Source: WHSW01 sp963842795 (lineage in GTDB: Bacteria > Actinomycetota > Thermoleophilia > Solirubrobacterales > 70-9). Taken from it: a stretch of 64,000 nucleotides of DNA. This document shows positions 46,103 through 54,260 of this stretch, in pieces; positions within the stretch are counted from its first letter, which is position 1, and each line of letters opens with the position of its first letter. The stretch lies in NCBI GenBank assembly GCA_963842795.1, contig CAWJHV010000040.1, positions 1 to 64,000 on the forward strand, written 5' to 3'. Below the pieces are notes generated by a model. It made no database searches and was not told where the DNA came from. It saw nothing but the letters and a program-made list of their open reading frames with translations. The translations under genes were made by a program, and so were the position numbers.

Positions 46103-47076
46103 CTCGGGTCCTCCTCGCTCGAGAGTGATCGACCGGACGTTATCCGTCCGGAAACAACGTTCTCGCCCAGGAGCGCTCGGAGGTCGCGCTCGAGCTCGCC
46201 GGGAGCGCGCTCGAGCTGCCGCCATGTGGCGCGGGTGGGTCGCCAGCCGGCGACGAGGAGCCGCCGGTCGCGCTCCCGGTCGCTCTCGAAGTTCCTTCGT
46301 CGCAGGTGCGCTGCGACGCCGTCGAGCTCGAGGATCACCCGCCGCTCGATCCAGACGCAATCGGCGACGATGCGCTGACCGGCGACGGTCAGCGGATGGT
46401 TGAACCTCGGTCTCGGCAGGTCGCGCTCGATCAGGAACTCGCGAGACCGCGCCTCGAGCTCACCATGCGTTCGGTTCGTGCCGTGCGAGGTCTCCGCCAG
46501 GACAGCGCGGATCGCGCGCATGCCGCGGCGCCCCGGATAGCGCTCGAGGAGGGCCGGGAGCGGCACGGCGTCCGTGAGCCGCCTGTACTCAGCCTCGTCG
46601 AACGCGGCCCGAAGTCGATGGACGGGGACGCACGACGCCAGGTCGAGGAGCGTGCGCGCCGTCGTGGTGACCGGGATCCCTTCGATCTCGTCGAGCTCGT
46701 CGGGCGGAATCCGTGATCGATGGAAGGCGATGTCGGCCGTCGAGCCGAGCTGACGAGGGGCGGTCACATGCACCGGGATCGCGGGTCCGATCGGGAGCGA
46801 TCGCAGCCGCGCGGCGGAGATGTGGCTGAGCGCTGTTCCGTCTCCGCCGGCGAGCACGGCCGCCATGAAACGACCGGCCTCGGTCAACAGGCGGTGGCCG
46901 AGGGCGAAGACCCCACGGTGGACGATCCACAGCCTTCCGCGCTCGATCCGCCGCCCGATCGCCCGATCGCACGCACCCTCGGCGAGCAGCTGGCGGCGGG
47001 CCAATACGCCGTGCTGACGCTCCGCCAGCTCGGCGATCCGGCGGTCGAGGTCGCGAGTCTGCAACTTTGGACGCAT
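46099..47076 (-). CDS. AbiEi-like winged-helix plus DUF559 endonuclease-fold protein
   Basis: A 325-residue protein. Residues ~8-60 (RRIAELAERQHGVLARRQLL, GRLWIVHRGVFALGH) match the winged-helix domain found at the N-terminus of AbiEi-type antitoxins. The middle includes VTTTARTLLDLASCV. The C-terminal ~100 residues (VADCVWIERRVILELDGVAA, FESDRERDRRLLVAGWRPTR) match DUF559, a Vsr-like PD-(D/E)XK nuclease fold, with D...ELD as probable metal ligands. Such genes are common and dispersed in actinobacteria, with no proven role. No AbiEii-type toxin adjoins, so it is not evidence of a toxin-antitoxin pair. Confidence 0.8.
   Translation of the reverse strand: MRPKLQTRDLDRRIAELAERQHGVLARRQLLAEGACDRAIGRRIERGRLWIVHRGVFALGHRLLTEAGRFMAAVLAGGDGTALSHISAARLRSLPIGPAIPVHVTAPRQLGSTADIAFHRSRIPPDELDEIEGIPVTTTARTLLDLASCVPVHRLRAAFDEAEYRRLTDAVPLPALLERYPGRRGMRAIRAVLAETSHGTNRTHGELEARSREFLIERDLPRPRFNHPLTVAGQRIVADCVWIERRVILELDGVAAHLRRRNFESDRERDRRLLVAGWRPTRATWRQLERAPGELERDLRALLGENVVSGRITSGRSLSSEEDPS
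46133..46151. promoter_or_regulatory. Operator-like inverted repeat ahead of the NTF2-ilvC pair
   Basis: CCGGACG-TTATC-CGTCCGG is a perfect inverted repeat with 7-bp arms, 31 bases upstream of the NTF2-like start and inside the end of the DUF559 gene. It could be a regulator site for the NTF2-ilvC unit; no evidence beyond symmetry and position. Confidence 0.3.
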
Positions 47077-47168
47077 AGCGTCCGTTCGCGCGCTCTGGAG
47101 CGGCATCGGGCCAAGCGTGACGGCGAAATACGCACGAGTGGTGCGCGCAATGCGCCGGGTTCCTATCG

Positions 47169-48494
47169 CTAGCGCAGCTCCCTGCGGAGCAGCTTCCCGG
47201 ACGCGTTTCGCGGCAGCTCGGCGACGAACTCGAACCGCTTCGGGACCTTGTGGCCGGCGAGCGCCGAGGCGCAGTGAGCGCGCAGTTCGGCGGCGCTCGG
47301 CTCGATGTCGCCCCGTAGGACGACGACCGCGGTCACCGCCTCCTGCCACTCGCGGTCGGCCCGCCCGACGACGGCAACGTCGGCGACCTCGGGATGGCGT
47401 CGGAGGACCGCCTCGACCTCACCGGGGATCACGTTCTCCCCGCCCGAGACGATCACGTCGCCGAGCCGCCCGGTGACGTACAGGAAGCCGTCGTCGTCGA
47501 TCCGGCCGAGGTCGCCGGTGTGCAGCCAGCCGCCCTCGTCGGCGACGCCGGGAGCGACGGTGGGGCCCTGGACCAGGATCTCCCCCTCCCGGATCCGCAG
47601 GTGGGTGGTCAGCAGCGAGCGCCCCGCCGACCCGAGCCTCCGGCGCGCATCGCCCGGGGAGAGCGTCGTCACCTGCGAGGCCGCCTCGGTGAGGCCGTAG
47701 GTCTGGACCACGGTCGCCCCGCGGCCGAGCGCCTCCTCGAGCACGTCCTCGGGCACCGGGCCGCCGCCGACGAGCACCGCGCGGAGCGGGAGTAGGTCGA
47801 CGTCGGCCTCCAGCAGGCGGACGAGCTGGGTGGCGACGACCGAGATCAGGGTCACCCCGTCGCCCTCGAGCGACTCCGCCACCCGGTCGACGTCGAAGCC
47901 GTCGTGGACGACGATGGTGGTCCCGTAGATGACGCTGCGCATGACGATCGAGAGCCCGCCGACGTGGAACAGCGGCAGGCAGCAGAGCCAGCGGTCCGTG
48001 GGCTCGACGCCGAGGTTGAACGCCGATCCGACCGCGCTCCAGAGGTGGTTGCCATACGTGAGCCCGACCGGCCGCGGGCCGCCGGAGGTCCCGCTGGTGA
48101 GGATCCGGCAGTGAAGCGCCGAGAGGTCGTGCTCGCCCAGCAGCGGCAGGTCCGCCTCGGTCGTCCCGAGGTCGGGCGCCCCGTTGACGGTGAGCGCGGG
48201 ATGGGCGCGGACCAGCTCCGCCTCCAGCTCGGCGGCCGCGAGCCGGGTGTTGACCGGATACGCGACCGCCCCGAGCTTCATCAGCGCGTGCAGGAGCACG
48301 ACGTACTCGACCCCCGGGTCGAGCGTCAGCGCCACGGTGGCATCGCGGCGAACCCCGCGGGCCGCCAGTCGCCGAGCCACCGCGGTCGCCTCGCGTTCGA
48401 GCTCGGCGTACGACAGCGACATCTCGCCCGCGATCAGCGCACAGCGGTCGGGGCAGGTCTCGGCGCGCTGGGAAAGCCAATTGTCGAGAAGCAT
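47169..48494 (-). CDS. menE: o-Succinylbenzoate-CoA ligase
   Basis: MenE activates o-succinylbenzoate with ATP and CoA in menaquinone synthesis. The 441-residue ANL-family enzyme has ILTSGTSGGPRPVGLTYGNH (P-loop), LPLFHVGGLSIVMRSVIYGT, QTYGLTEAASQV, WLHTGDLGRIDDDGFLYVTG and the catalytic lysine segment LPRNASGKLLRREL. Short length and the men context separate it from general fatty-acyl ligases. It is divergent from menB with 54 bases between starts. Confidence 0.92.
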   Translation of the reverse strand: MLLDNWLSQRAETCPDRCALIAGEMSLSYAELEREATAVARRLAARGVRRDATVALTLDPGVEYVVLLHALMKLGAVAYPVNTRLAAAELEAELVRAHPALTVNGAPDLGTTEADLPLLGEHDLSALHCRILTSGTSGGPRPVGLTYGNHLWSAVGSAFNLGVEPTDRWLCCLPLFHVGGLSIVMRSVIYGTTIVVHDGFDVDRVAESLEGDGVTLISVVATQLVRLLEADVDLLPLRAVLVGGGPVPEDVLEEALGRGATVVQTYGLTEAASQVTTLSPGDARRRLGSAGRSLLTTHLRIREGEILVQGPTVAPGVADEGGWLHTGDLGRIDDDGFLYVTGRLGDVIVSGGENVIPGEVEAVLRRHPEVADVAVVGRADREWQEAVTAVVVLRGDIEPSAAELRAHCASALAGHKVPKRFEFVAELPRNASGKLLRRELR

Positions 48495-48548
48495 CTGTGC
48501 CCCGCGAACGTTACGAGAAGGTTGGCCCCTGTGGCATTGTTGCGAGCC

Positions 48549-49427
48549 GTGCCCACCCCGCACAAGGACGCACCGCCGCGCGACCGGCTCTACGCCCCGA
48601 TCGAGTGGCGTGCCGCCGGCGAGTACGAGGACATCCTCTACGAGCGCGCCGAGTCGATCGCGCGGATCACGATCAACCGGCCCGAGGTGCGCAACGCCTT
48701 CCGCCCGCAGACGCTGGCCGAGCTCCGCGACGCCTTCCGCCGGGCACGGGACGACATCGAGGTCGCCGTGGTCGTCTTCACCGGCGCCGGCGAGGACGCG
48801 TTCTGCTCCGGCGGCGACCAGCGGATCCGCGGCGACGACGGCTACATCGGCGACGACGAGGTGGCCCGCCAGGGCGTGGGCCGCCTCGACGCGGGCGACC
48901 TGCACCTGCAGATCCGCCGCCTGCCGAAGCCGGTGCTGGCGGCGGTCGCCGGGTATGCCGTCGGGGGCGGACAGGTCCTGCACCTCGTCTGCGACCTCTC
49001 GATCGCCGCCGACAACGCCGTCTTCGGCCAGACGGGCCCGCGCGTAGGCAGCTTCGACGGCGGCTTCGGCGCCGGGCTGCTGGCCAGGGCCGTCGGGGTC
49101 CGCAAGGCGAAGGAGATCTGGTTCCTCTGCCGGCTCTACTCGGCCGACGAGGCGCTCGAGATGGGCCTCGTCAACGCGGTCGTCCCGCTCGCGGAGCTCG
49201 AGCGCGAGTACGTCGCCTGGGCGCGTGAGATGGCCGCGCTCTCGCCGCTCGCGCTGCGGCTGCTGAAGTCGAGCTTCAACGCGGCCGAGGACGGGCTCAC
49301 CGGCCTGCAGCAGCTCTCCCACGACGCGACGCTGCTCTTCTACATGACCGAGGAGGGCCAGGAGGGCCGCGACTCCTACAAGCGTCGCGAGCCCCCGGAC
49401 TTCTCCAAGTACCCGCGACGACCGTGA
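48549..49427 (+). CDS. menB: 1,4-dihydroxy-2-naphthoyl-CoA synthase
   Basis: MenB closes the second ring of the naphthoquinone. This crotonase-fold protein of 292 residues has ITINRPEVRNAFRPQTLAEL, FCSGGDQRIRGDDGYIGDDE (the GGDQ motif typical of MenB), AVAGYAVGGGQVLHLVCDLS and GPRVGSFDGGFGAGLLAR. The start is taken as GTG 48549, ten bases after CATTGT, a candidate -10; GTG 48531 is an alternative. It is first in menB-menA-menC-menD. A dispersed repeat fills the gap to menA. Confidence 0.95.
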   Translation: MPTPHKDAPPRDRLYAPIEWRAAGEYEDILYERAESIARITINRPEVRNAFRPQTLAELRDAFRRARDDIEVAVVVFTGAGEDAFCSGGDQRIRGDDGYIGDDEVARQGVGRLDAGDLHLQIRRLPKPVLAAVAGYAVGGGQVLHLVCDLSIAADNAVFGQTGPRVGSFDGGFGAGLLARAVGVRKAKEIWFLCRLYSADEALEMGLVNAVVPLAELEREYVAWAREMAALSPLALRLLKSSFNAAEDGLTGLQQLSHDATLLFYMTEEGQEGRDSYKRREPPDFSKYPRRP

Positions 49428-49478
49428 GGCGGAGTCCGCAGGACGAAGCCGAGCCCCGCCGCTGTTGAGGCGGCTGAT
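49425..49478 (+). repeat. Dispersed repeat filling the menB-menA junction
   Basis: It starts at the menB stop (TGAGGCGGAGTCCGCAGG) and ends in GTTGAGGCGGCTGAT, directly before the TTG start of menA. The core at 49451-49477 is identical over 27 bases to the serC/serA element. Confidence 0.8.
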
Positions 49479-50429
49479 TTGAACCCGCGCATCTGGTTGA
49501 TGGCGGCGCGCCCGCGCACGCTGCCGGCCGCGATCGCGCCGGTGCTGGTCGGATCGGCGGCGGCCTGGTGGGCCGCCAACGACGTCTGCATCATCGAGCA
49601 GAGCACCGTCGGCGAGCCGGCCTTCGCCGCGGTTCTCTGTCTGCCCGACTTCCGCTGGGGCGCCTTCGTCGCGGCGCTCGTCGGCTCGATCTTCATCCAG
49701 ATCGGCACCAACCTCGCCAATGACTACTCCGACGCCAAGCGCGGAGCCGACACGGCCGACCGCCTCGGGCCGGTGCGGGTGACCTCGTCGGGCCTCGTCG
49801 CCCCGCGCCGGGTCCTGTACGCGACCTGGCTCGCGTTCGGGATCGCCGTCGTCGCGGGCATCTACCTGGCGACGGTGGCCGGCTGGGTGATCATCGTCGT
49901 CGGCGTCGCCTCGATCGCCGCCGGGGTGCTGTACACCGGCGGGCCCCGCCCCTACGGCTACGCCGGCATGGGCGAGCTCTTCGTCTTCCTCTTCTTCGGC
50001 CTCGTCGCCGTCAACGGCTCCTACTACGTCCAGCTCGAGGAGCTCGACTGGCTGCCGTTCTGGCTCTCGGTCTCCGTCGGGCTGTTGTCGACGGCGATCC
50101 TCGTCGTCAACAACATCCGCGACATCGATACCGACCGCCGCGCCGGCAAGCGCACCCTCGCCGTCCGTCTCGGTCGCGCGCGCACCCGCACCCTGTACGA
50201 GATCTGCGTCGGCGGGGCGTTCGTCGTCCTCGCGGTCGGCCTGGTCGCGGCCGATGGGCCGCTCGCGGCGCTGATCGGGCTGCTCGCCGCCCCGCTCGCG
50301 ATCAAGCCGCTGAAAGCGGTGCTCGAGCGCACCGACGGGCCGGCCCTCAACGGCGCGCTCGCCGGCACCGGGGCGCTGCTCGGAGCGTTCAGCCTCCTGG
50401 TCAGCGTCGGCCTGCTGATCGCCGCCTAG
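49479..50429 (+). CDS. menA: 1,4-dihydroxy-2-naphthoate polyprenyltransferase
   Basis: MenA attaches the isoprenoid tail to DHNA in the membrane, giving demethylmenaquinone. The 316-residue UbiA-family protein has eight or nine spans and both acidic prenyl-diphosphate motifs: NLANDYSDAKRGADTADR and VVNNIRDIDTDRRAGKRTLA. The insert VGEPAFAAVLCLPDFRWGAF between the first spans is typical of actinobacterial MenA. The start is TTG at 49479 (MNPRIWLMAARPRTLPAAIA). Confidence 0.95.
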   Translation: MNPRIWLMAARPRTLPAAIAPVLVGSAAAWWAANDVCIIEQSTVGEPAFAAVLCLPDFRWGAFVAALVGSIFIQIGTNLANDYSDAKRGADTADRLGPVRVTSSGLVAPRRVLYATWLAFGIAVVAGIYLATVAGWVIIVVGVASIAAGVLYTGGPRPYGYAGMGELFVFLFFGLVAVNGSYYVQLEELDWLPFWLSVSVGLLSTAILVVNNIRDIDTDRRAGKRTLAVRLGRARTRTLYEICVGGAFVVLAVGLVAADGPLAALIGLLAAPLAIKPLKAVLERTDGPALNGALAGTGALLGAFSLLVSVGLLIAA

Positions 50430-50437
50430 ATGCCCGG

Positions 50438-51545
50438 ATGAAGGTCACCGAGGTCGAGCTGGTCCCGCTCGCGCTCCCGTTCGAGCGCCCCTACGTGACC
50501 GCGCGGGGAACGCTCGAGCGGCGCGAGATGTACCTGGTTCGCCTGCGCACGGACGAGGGCATCGACGGGCTGGGCGAGGCGGTGCCGCTCGCGCTCCGCG
50601 GAGGCGCGGACATGCGCTCCGTATTCCGCGGTCTGCTCAAGGGCACCCGCCGGCTCAAGCGAGCCGACCTCTCGGACTTCGCGGGCGAGAACCCGCTGCT
50701 CGCCGCGGTCGACGCCTTCATCCACAGCGCCGCCGGCCGGCGCCTGCCGGCGCCGGCGAAAGCGGCGATCGAGATGGCGATCTTCGACCTCGCCGGCAAG
50801 GCCTCCGGCCAACCGGTGTGGTCGCTGCTCGGCGCCGAGCGGGCGGCGCCGGTGGCCTGTAACGCGACCCTGGTCAGCGGGCAGCCGCAGGCCGTGGCCG
50901 CCGAGGCGGAGCGCTGGGCAGGGCGCGGATTCGACACCTTCAAGCTCAAGCTCGGCACCGGCGACGACGTCGCCCAGGTGCGCGCCGTGCGCGAGCGGCT
51001 CGGGGCCGACGCGAAGATCCGGGTCGACGCCAACGGCGCCTGGGACGTCGACGAGGCCCTCGGGCGTGCTGCGGATGATCGAGCCGCTGGGGATCGAGCT
51101 GGTCGAGCAGCCGGTCTCCGACGCAGCAGGGATGGCCAAGCTCACAGGCTCGGTCTCGACCCTGATCGCCGCCGACGAGACGGTCGAGAGGGTCAAGGAC
51201 GCGGAGCGCGCCAAGCGCGATCGGGCCTGCGACCTGGCGACGGTGAAGCTGTCCAAGGTCGGCGGAGTCGGCGAGGCCAACGGCATCGCCGGACACCTGC
51301 CGATCTACCTCTCGAGCGCGCTCGACGGTCCGGTCGGGATCGCCGCCGCCGCGCACGCTGCGCAGGCGTTGAGCTTCGAGGGCCCGGCCGCGGGCCTCGC
51401 CCACGGCCTCGCGACCCAGCTGCTCTTCTCGGAGACGATCGCAAGCACGGCCTGCGAGATCCGCGACGGGCACCTGCACCTGCCGGACGGCCCTGGCCTC
51501 GGCGTCGAGCTCGACGAGGATGCGCTGGCCGCGCACCGGCTCTAG
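50438..51545 (+). CDS. menC: o-Succinylbenzoate synthase, enolase superfamily (one frameshift)
   Basis: MenC dehydrates SHCHC to o-succinylbenzoate. The enolase-superfamily catalytic set is complete: FKLKLG (KxK) near residue 170, metal ligands in RVDANGAW, ELVEQPV and AADET, and the general base lysine in VKLSKVGGV. The sequence alone cannot exclude a dipeptide epimerase, but the neighbours menA and menD decide it. One extra G in 51062-51064 breaks the frame between VDEALG and VLRMIEPLG; removing it gives 368 residues. The start is eight bases after the menA stop. Confidence 0.87.
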
Positions 51546-51559
51546 CGTTAGCACCGGCT

Positions 51560-53323
51560 GTGGACCCGACCAATCGCAACACGGCGCTCGCCTCCGCGAT
51601 GGTCTCCGAGCTCGCCCGCTGTGGCGTCCGCGAGGCGGTGATCAGCCCGGGGTCGCGGTCGACCCCCCTGGCGCTGGCGGTCTGGCGCGAGCCGTCGATC
51701 GAGGCCCGGGTGCTCGTCGACGAGCGCTCGGCGGGGTTCTTCGCGCTCGGCGGCGCACAGGCGACGCGACGCCCGACCGCCGTCCTCTGCACCTCCGGCA
51801 CCGCTGCCGCGAACCTTCACCCCGCCGTCTGCGAGGCCGACGAATCGGCGGTCGGCCTGATCGTGCTCACCGCCGACCGGCCTCCCGAGCTGCGCGGGAT
51901 CGGCGCCGGGCAGACGATCGATCAGCTGAAGCTCTACGGCTCCGCGGTGCGATGGTTCTGCGAGGTCGGCACCCACGACGCTGACGACGCCGGACTGCTG
52001 CATTTCCGCTCGGTCGCCTGCCGCGCCTACTGGACCGCCGCCGGCGACCCGCGCCCGGGACCTGTTCATCTGAACGTCGCCTGGCGCGATCCGCTCGGGC
52101 CCGAGCCCCGCGACGGCGACGTGACGGCCTCCGCCCCGCTCGCGCTGGAGGGCAGGGCCGGGGACCTGCCGCTGACGACCGTCCCCCCGGCTCCGCCTCA
52201 GCCCGCCACCGGGTTGGTCGAGGCGCTCGCCGAGCGAATCCGGGAGTCCCGCCGCGGGCTGATCCTCGCCGGGCGCCTGCCCGACGCCTCGGCGGCGGCC
52301 GCGATCGCCGAGGTCGCGCGCGCCTCGGGCTTTCCGATCCTGGCCGAGCCGACCTCGCAGCTTCGCCTCGGGCGCCACGACCGGAGCCTCGTCGTCACCG
52401 CCTACGAGGCCGTCGCCCGCGCCCGGCCTCCCGCGCTGGCGCCGGACCTCACGGTGCGCTTCGGCGACATGCCGACGTGCAAGCCGCTGCGCGAGTGGCT
52501 GGCCGGGCTCGGCGACGTGCCGCACCTGGTCGTCGATCCGGCTCACGGATGGAACGAGCCGAGCCGGATCGCCGGCGCGATCGTTCGCGCCGAGCCCGAT
52601 CCGTTGGCCCGCGCGGTGAGCGCGCTGCTCGATCCCGGCCGGGTCGACGAGGCCTGGTCGGGGGCGTGGCTCGAGGCGGACCGGCGGGCTCGCGAAGCGG
52701 TCGCGGCCGAGCTCGAACGCGTGGCGGAGCCGTCGGAGCCCGGGTTGCAGGCGGCGCTCGGGGCGCTCTACCGCGACGGGGAGCTCGTCTACACCGCCTC
52801 GAGCATGCCGATCCGAGACCAGGAGGCGTTCCTCCCCGCCGGCGAGGCGGAGGTGCTCTTTCTCGCCAATCGCGGCGCCAACGGGATCGACGGACTGATC
52901 TCCTCCGGGATCGGGGCGGCCGCGGCGAGCGGGCGGCCGACCGTGATCGTCACCGGCGACCTGGGCCTGCTCCACGACCTCGGGGCGCTGGCGGCGGTCG
53001 CCGAGGCAACGGCGCCGGTGCGGATCGTGGTCGTCGTCAACGGCGGCGGCGGGATCTTCGACTTCCTGCCCCAGGCGTCGCAACTCGCCGAGGCCGAGTT
53101 CGAGGCCCTGCTCACCACCCCTCGCGGGCTCGATGTGGCGAAGGCGGCGAGCCTCTTCGGCCTACGTCACCGGAGGATCGGGTCGCTTGCGGAGCTCGGC
53201 GCAGCGCTCGCCGCAGGCACGGGACTGATCGAGGTCCCGGTCGACCGCACGGCGAACGTCGCCCTGCACCGCCGGCTCGGGGCCGCCGCGGAGGCGGCCC
53301 TGAGCGGCGGCGGGAAGGGTTAG
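51560..53323 (+). CDS. menD: SEPHCHC synthase (2-oxoglutarate decarboxylating)
   Basis: MenD is a thiamine-diphosphate enzyme joining isochorismate and 2-oxoglutarate. The 587-residue protein has the family opening NTALASAMVSELARCGVREA, ISPGSRSTPLALAV, TSGTAAANLHPAVCEADESA, TADRPPELRGIGAGQTIDQ and the ThDP motif region FLANRGANGIDGLISSGIG with VVVVNGGGGIFDFLP. The start is GTG at 51560, fourteen bases after the menC stop. Its stop codon shares bases with the stop of the convergent CHRD gene. Confidence 0.96.
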   Translation: MDPTNRNTALASAMVSELARCGVREAVISPGSRSTPLALAVWREPSIEARVLVDERSAGFFALGGAQATRRPTAVLCTSGTAAANLHPAVCEADESAVGLIVLTADRPPELRGIGAGQTIDQLKLYGSAVRWFCEVGTHDADDAGLLHFRSVACRAYWTAAGDPRPGPVHLNVAWRDPLGPEPRDGDVTASAPLALEGRAGDLPLTTVPPAPPQPATGLVEALAERIRESRRGLILAGRLPDASAAAAIAEVARASGFPILAEPTSQLRLGRHDRSLVVTAYEAVARARPPALAPDLTVRFGDMPTCKPLREWLAGLGDVPHLVVDPAHGWNEPSRIAGAIVRAEPDPLARAVSALLDPGRVDEAWSGAWLEADRRAREAVAAELERVAEPSEPGLQAALGALYRDGELVYTASSMPIRDQEAFLPAGEAEVLFLANRGANGIDGLISSGIGAAAASGRPTVIVTGDLGLLHDLGALAAVAEATAPVRIVVVVNGGGGIFDFLPQASQLAEAEFEALLTTPRGLDVAKAASLFGLRHRRIGSLAELGAALAAGTGLIEVPVDRTANVALHRRLGAAAEAALSGGGKG

Positions 53324-54138
53324 GAGCTCGGCTCCAACTGGCCGCGGATCGCCCCGTTCGGGAACGGGCCGTTGTGGATGTTGCAATAGAAGGCGGCCGG
53401 GTTGTTGCGGACCTGGCGCAGCACGACCGGATCCGCGTTCACGCAGCGCGCCCCGCCGTTGAGCGCCGTGGTCAGGTTGACGACGATCGGACCGGGGACG
53501 CCGGCGGCGCCGCTGTGGATGTGCATCAGCGTCGCCGGTTCGATCCCCGCATAGCGCTCGTCGACGCAGGCCTGGCCGAGTCCCGGCTTGACGTCGATGA
53601 ACACCGAGCCGCGTCCGTTCGGGTCCCCGGGGTCGGGCGTCTCCTGGGCGCCGCTCATGCGCCCGAAGAGATGGGTCGGCCCGAAGGTCGCGGGCATCGC
53701 GCTCGACACCAGGCTCGCGTCGAGCTGACCGCGGATGGCGCCGTTCGGGAACGGGCCGTTGTGGAGGTTCATGTAGAAGTCGGCCGGGTTGCGATCGATC
53801 GCGCGCACCTGCGGCGTGGTCGAGTTCACGCAGCCGCCGTTGATGACCGGGGTTAGGTTGACGACGATCGGCCCCATCACCCCGGCTGCGCCGCTGTGGA
53901 TGTGCATCAGGTTCGGCGCGGCGATGTTGTTGTGGCGCTGAGAGACGCAGACCTGCCCCGCCCCCACCCGGAGGTTGATCATGGCCACGCCGGTCCCGTC
54001 TGCATCGCCGGGGCCGGGGACCTCCTGCGCCCCGGTCATGTTCGCGAACTTCATCCCCGCGGACGCGGAAGGCGCCCCGAAGGCAACCAAGCTCGCGCTC
54101 GCCAGAACGACCAACAACACGAATCGACTCGGCTTCAT
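53320..54138 (-). CDS. Secreted protein with two CHRD domains
   Basis: A 272-residue exported protein (signal FVLLVVLASASLVAFGAPSA). Two CHRD (chordin-like) domains of about 110 residues each share MTGAQEVPGPGDADGTGVAM / MSGAQETPDPGDPNGRGSVF openings, LMHIHSGAAGV, and HNGPFPNGAIRGQL endings. Bacterial CHRD proteins are extracellular and uncharacterised; conserved His residues suggest metal or ligand binding. GGGAGGACAGG precedes the ATG. It sits between menD and menF but is not expected to act in menaquinone synthesis. Confidence 0.9.
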   Translation of the reverse strand: MKPSRFVLLVVLASASLVAFGAPSASAGMKFANMTGAQEVPGPGDADGTGVAMINLRVGAGQVCVSQRHNNIAAPNLMHIHSGAAGVMGPIVVNLTPVINGGCVNSTTPQVRAIDRNPADFYMNLHNGPFPNGAIRGQLDASLVSSAMPATFGPTHLFGRMSGAQETPDPGDPNGRGSVFIDVKPGLGQACVDERYAGIEPATLMHIHSGAAGVPGPIVVNLTTALNGGARCVNADPVVLRQVRNNPAAFYCNIHNGPFPNGAIRGQLEPSS

Positions 54139-54260
54139 CCTGTCCTCCCGTTTCTGTCCGACGAGACTTCGGTGCCCTCACGGATGCCCGCGCTTCTCAG
54201 GGCGCAGACCACCTCGCGTTTACATACGCAGGACGACCCTAAATGGATTGCGGGGCCCGG

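Noticed and set aside
46099..47076. Toxin-antitoxin or abortive-infection locus
   Set aside because: Only the AbiEi-like domain is present; no nucleotidyltransferase toxin gene adjoins, and neighbours are ilvC and menE.
51060..51066. Programmed frameshift in menC (and the similar sites in dnaE2 and leuB)
   Set aside because: No slippery heptamer, and downstream stimulatory structure was not assessed; the same GGGC error type in unrelated genes is better explained by sequencing error.
50438..51545. Dipeptide epimerase instead of MenC
   Set aside because: The enolase-superfamily residues alone would allow it, but the gene sits tightly between menA and menD and no other menC is present.
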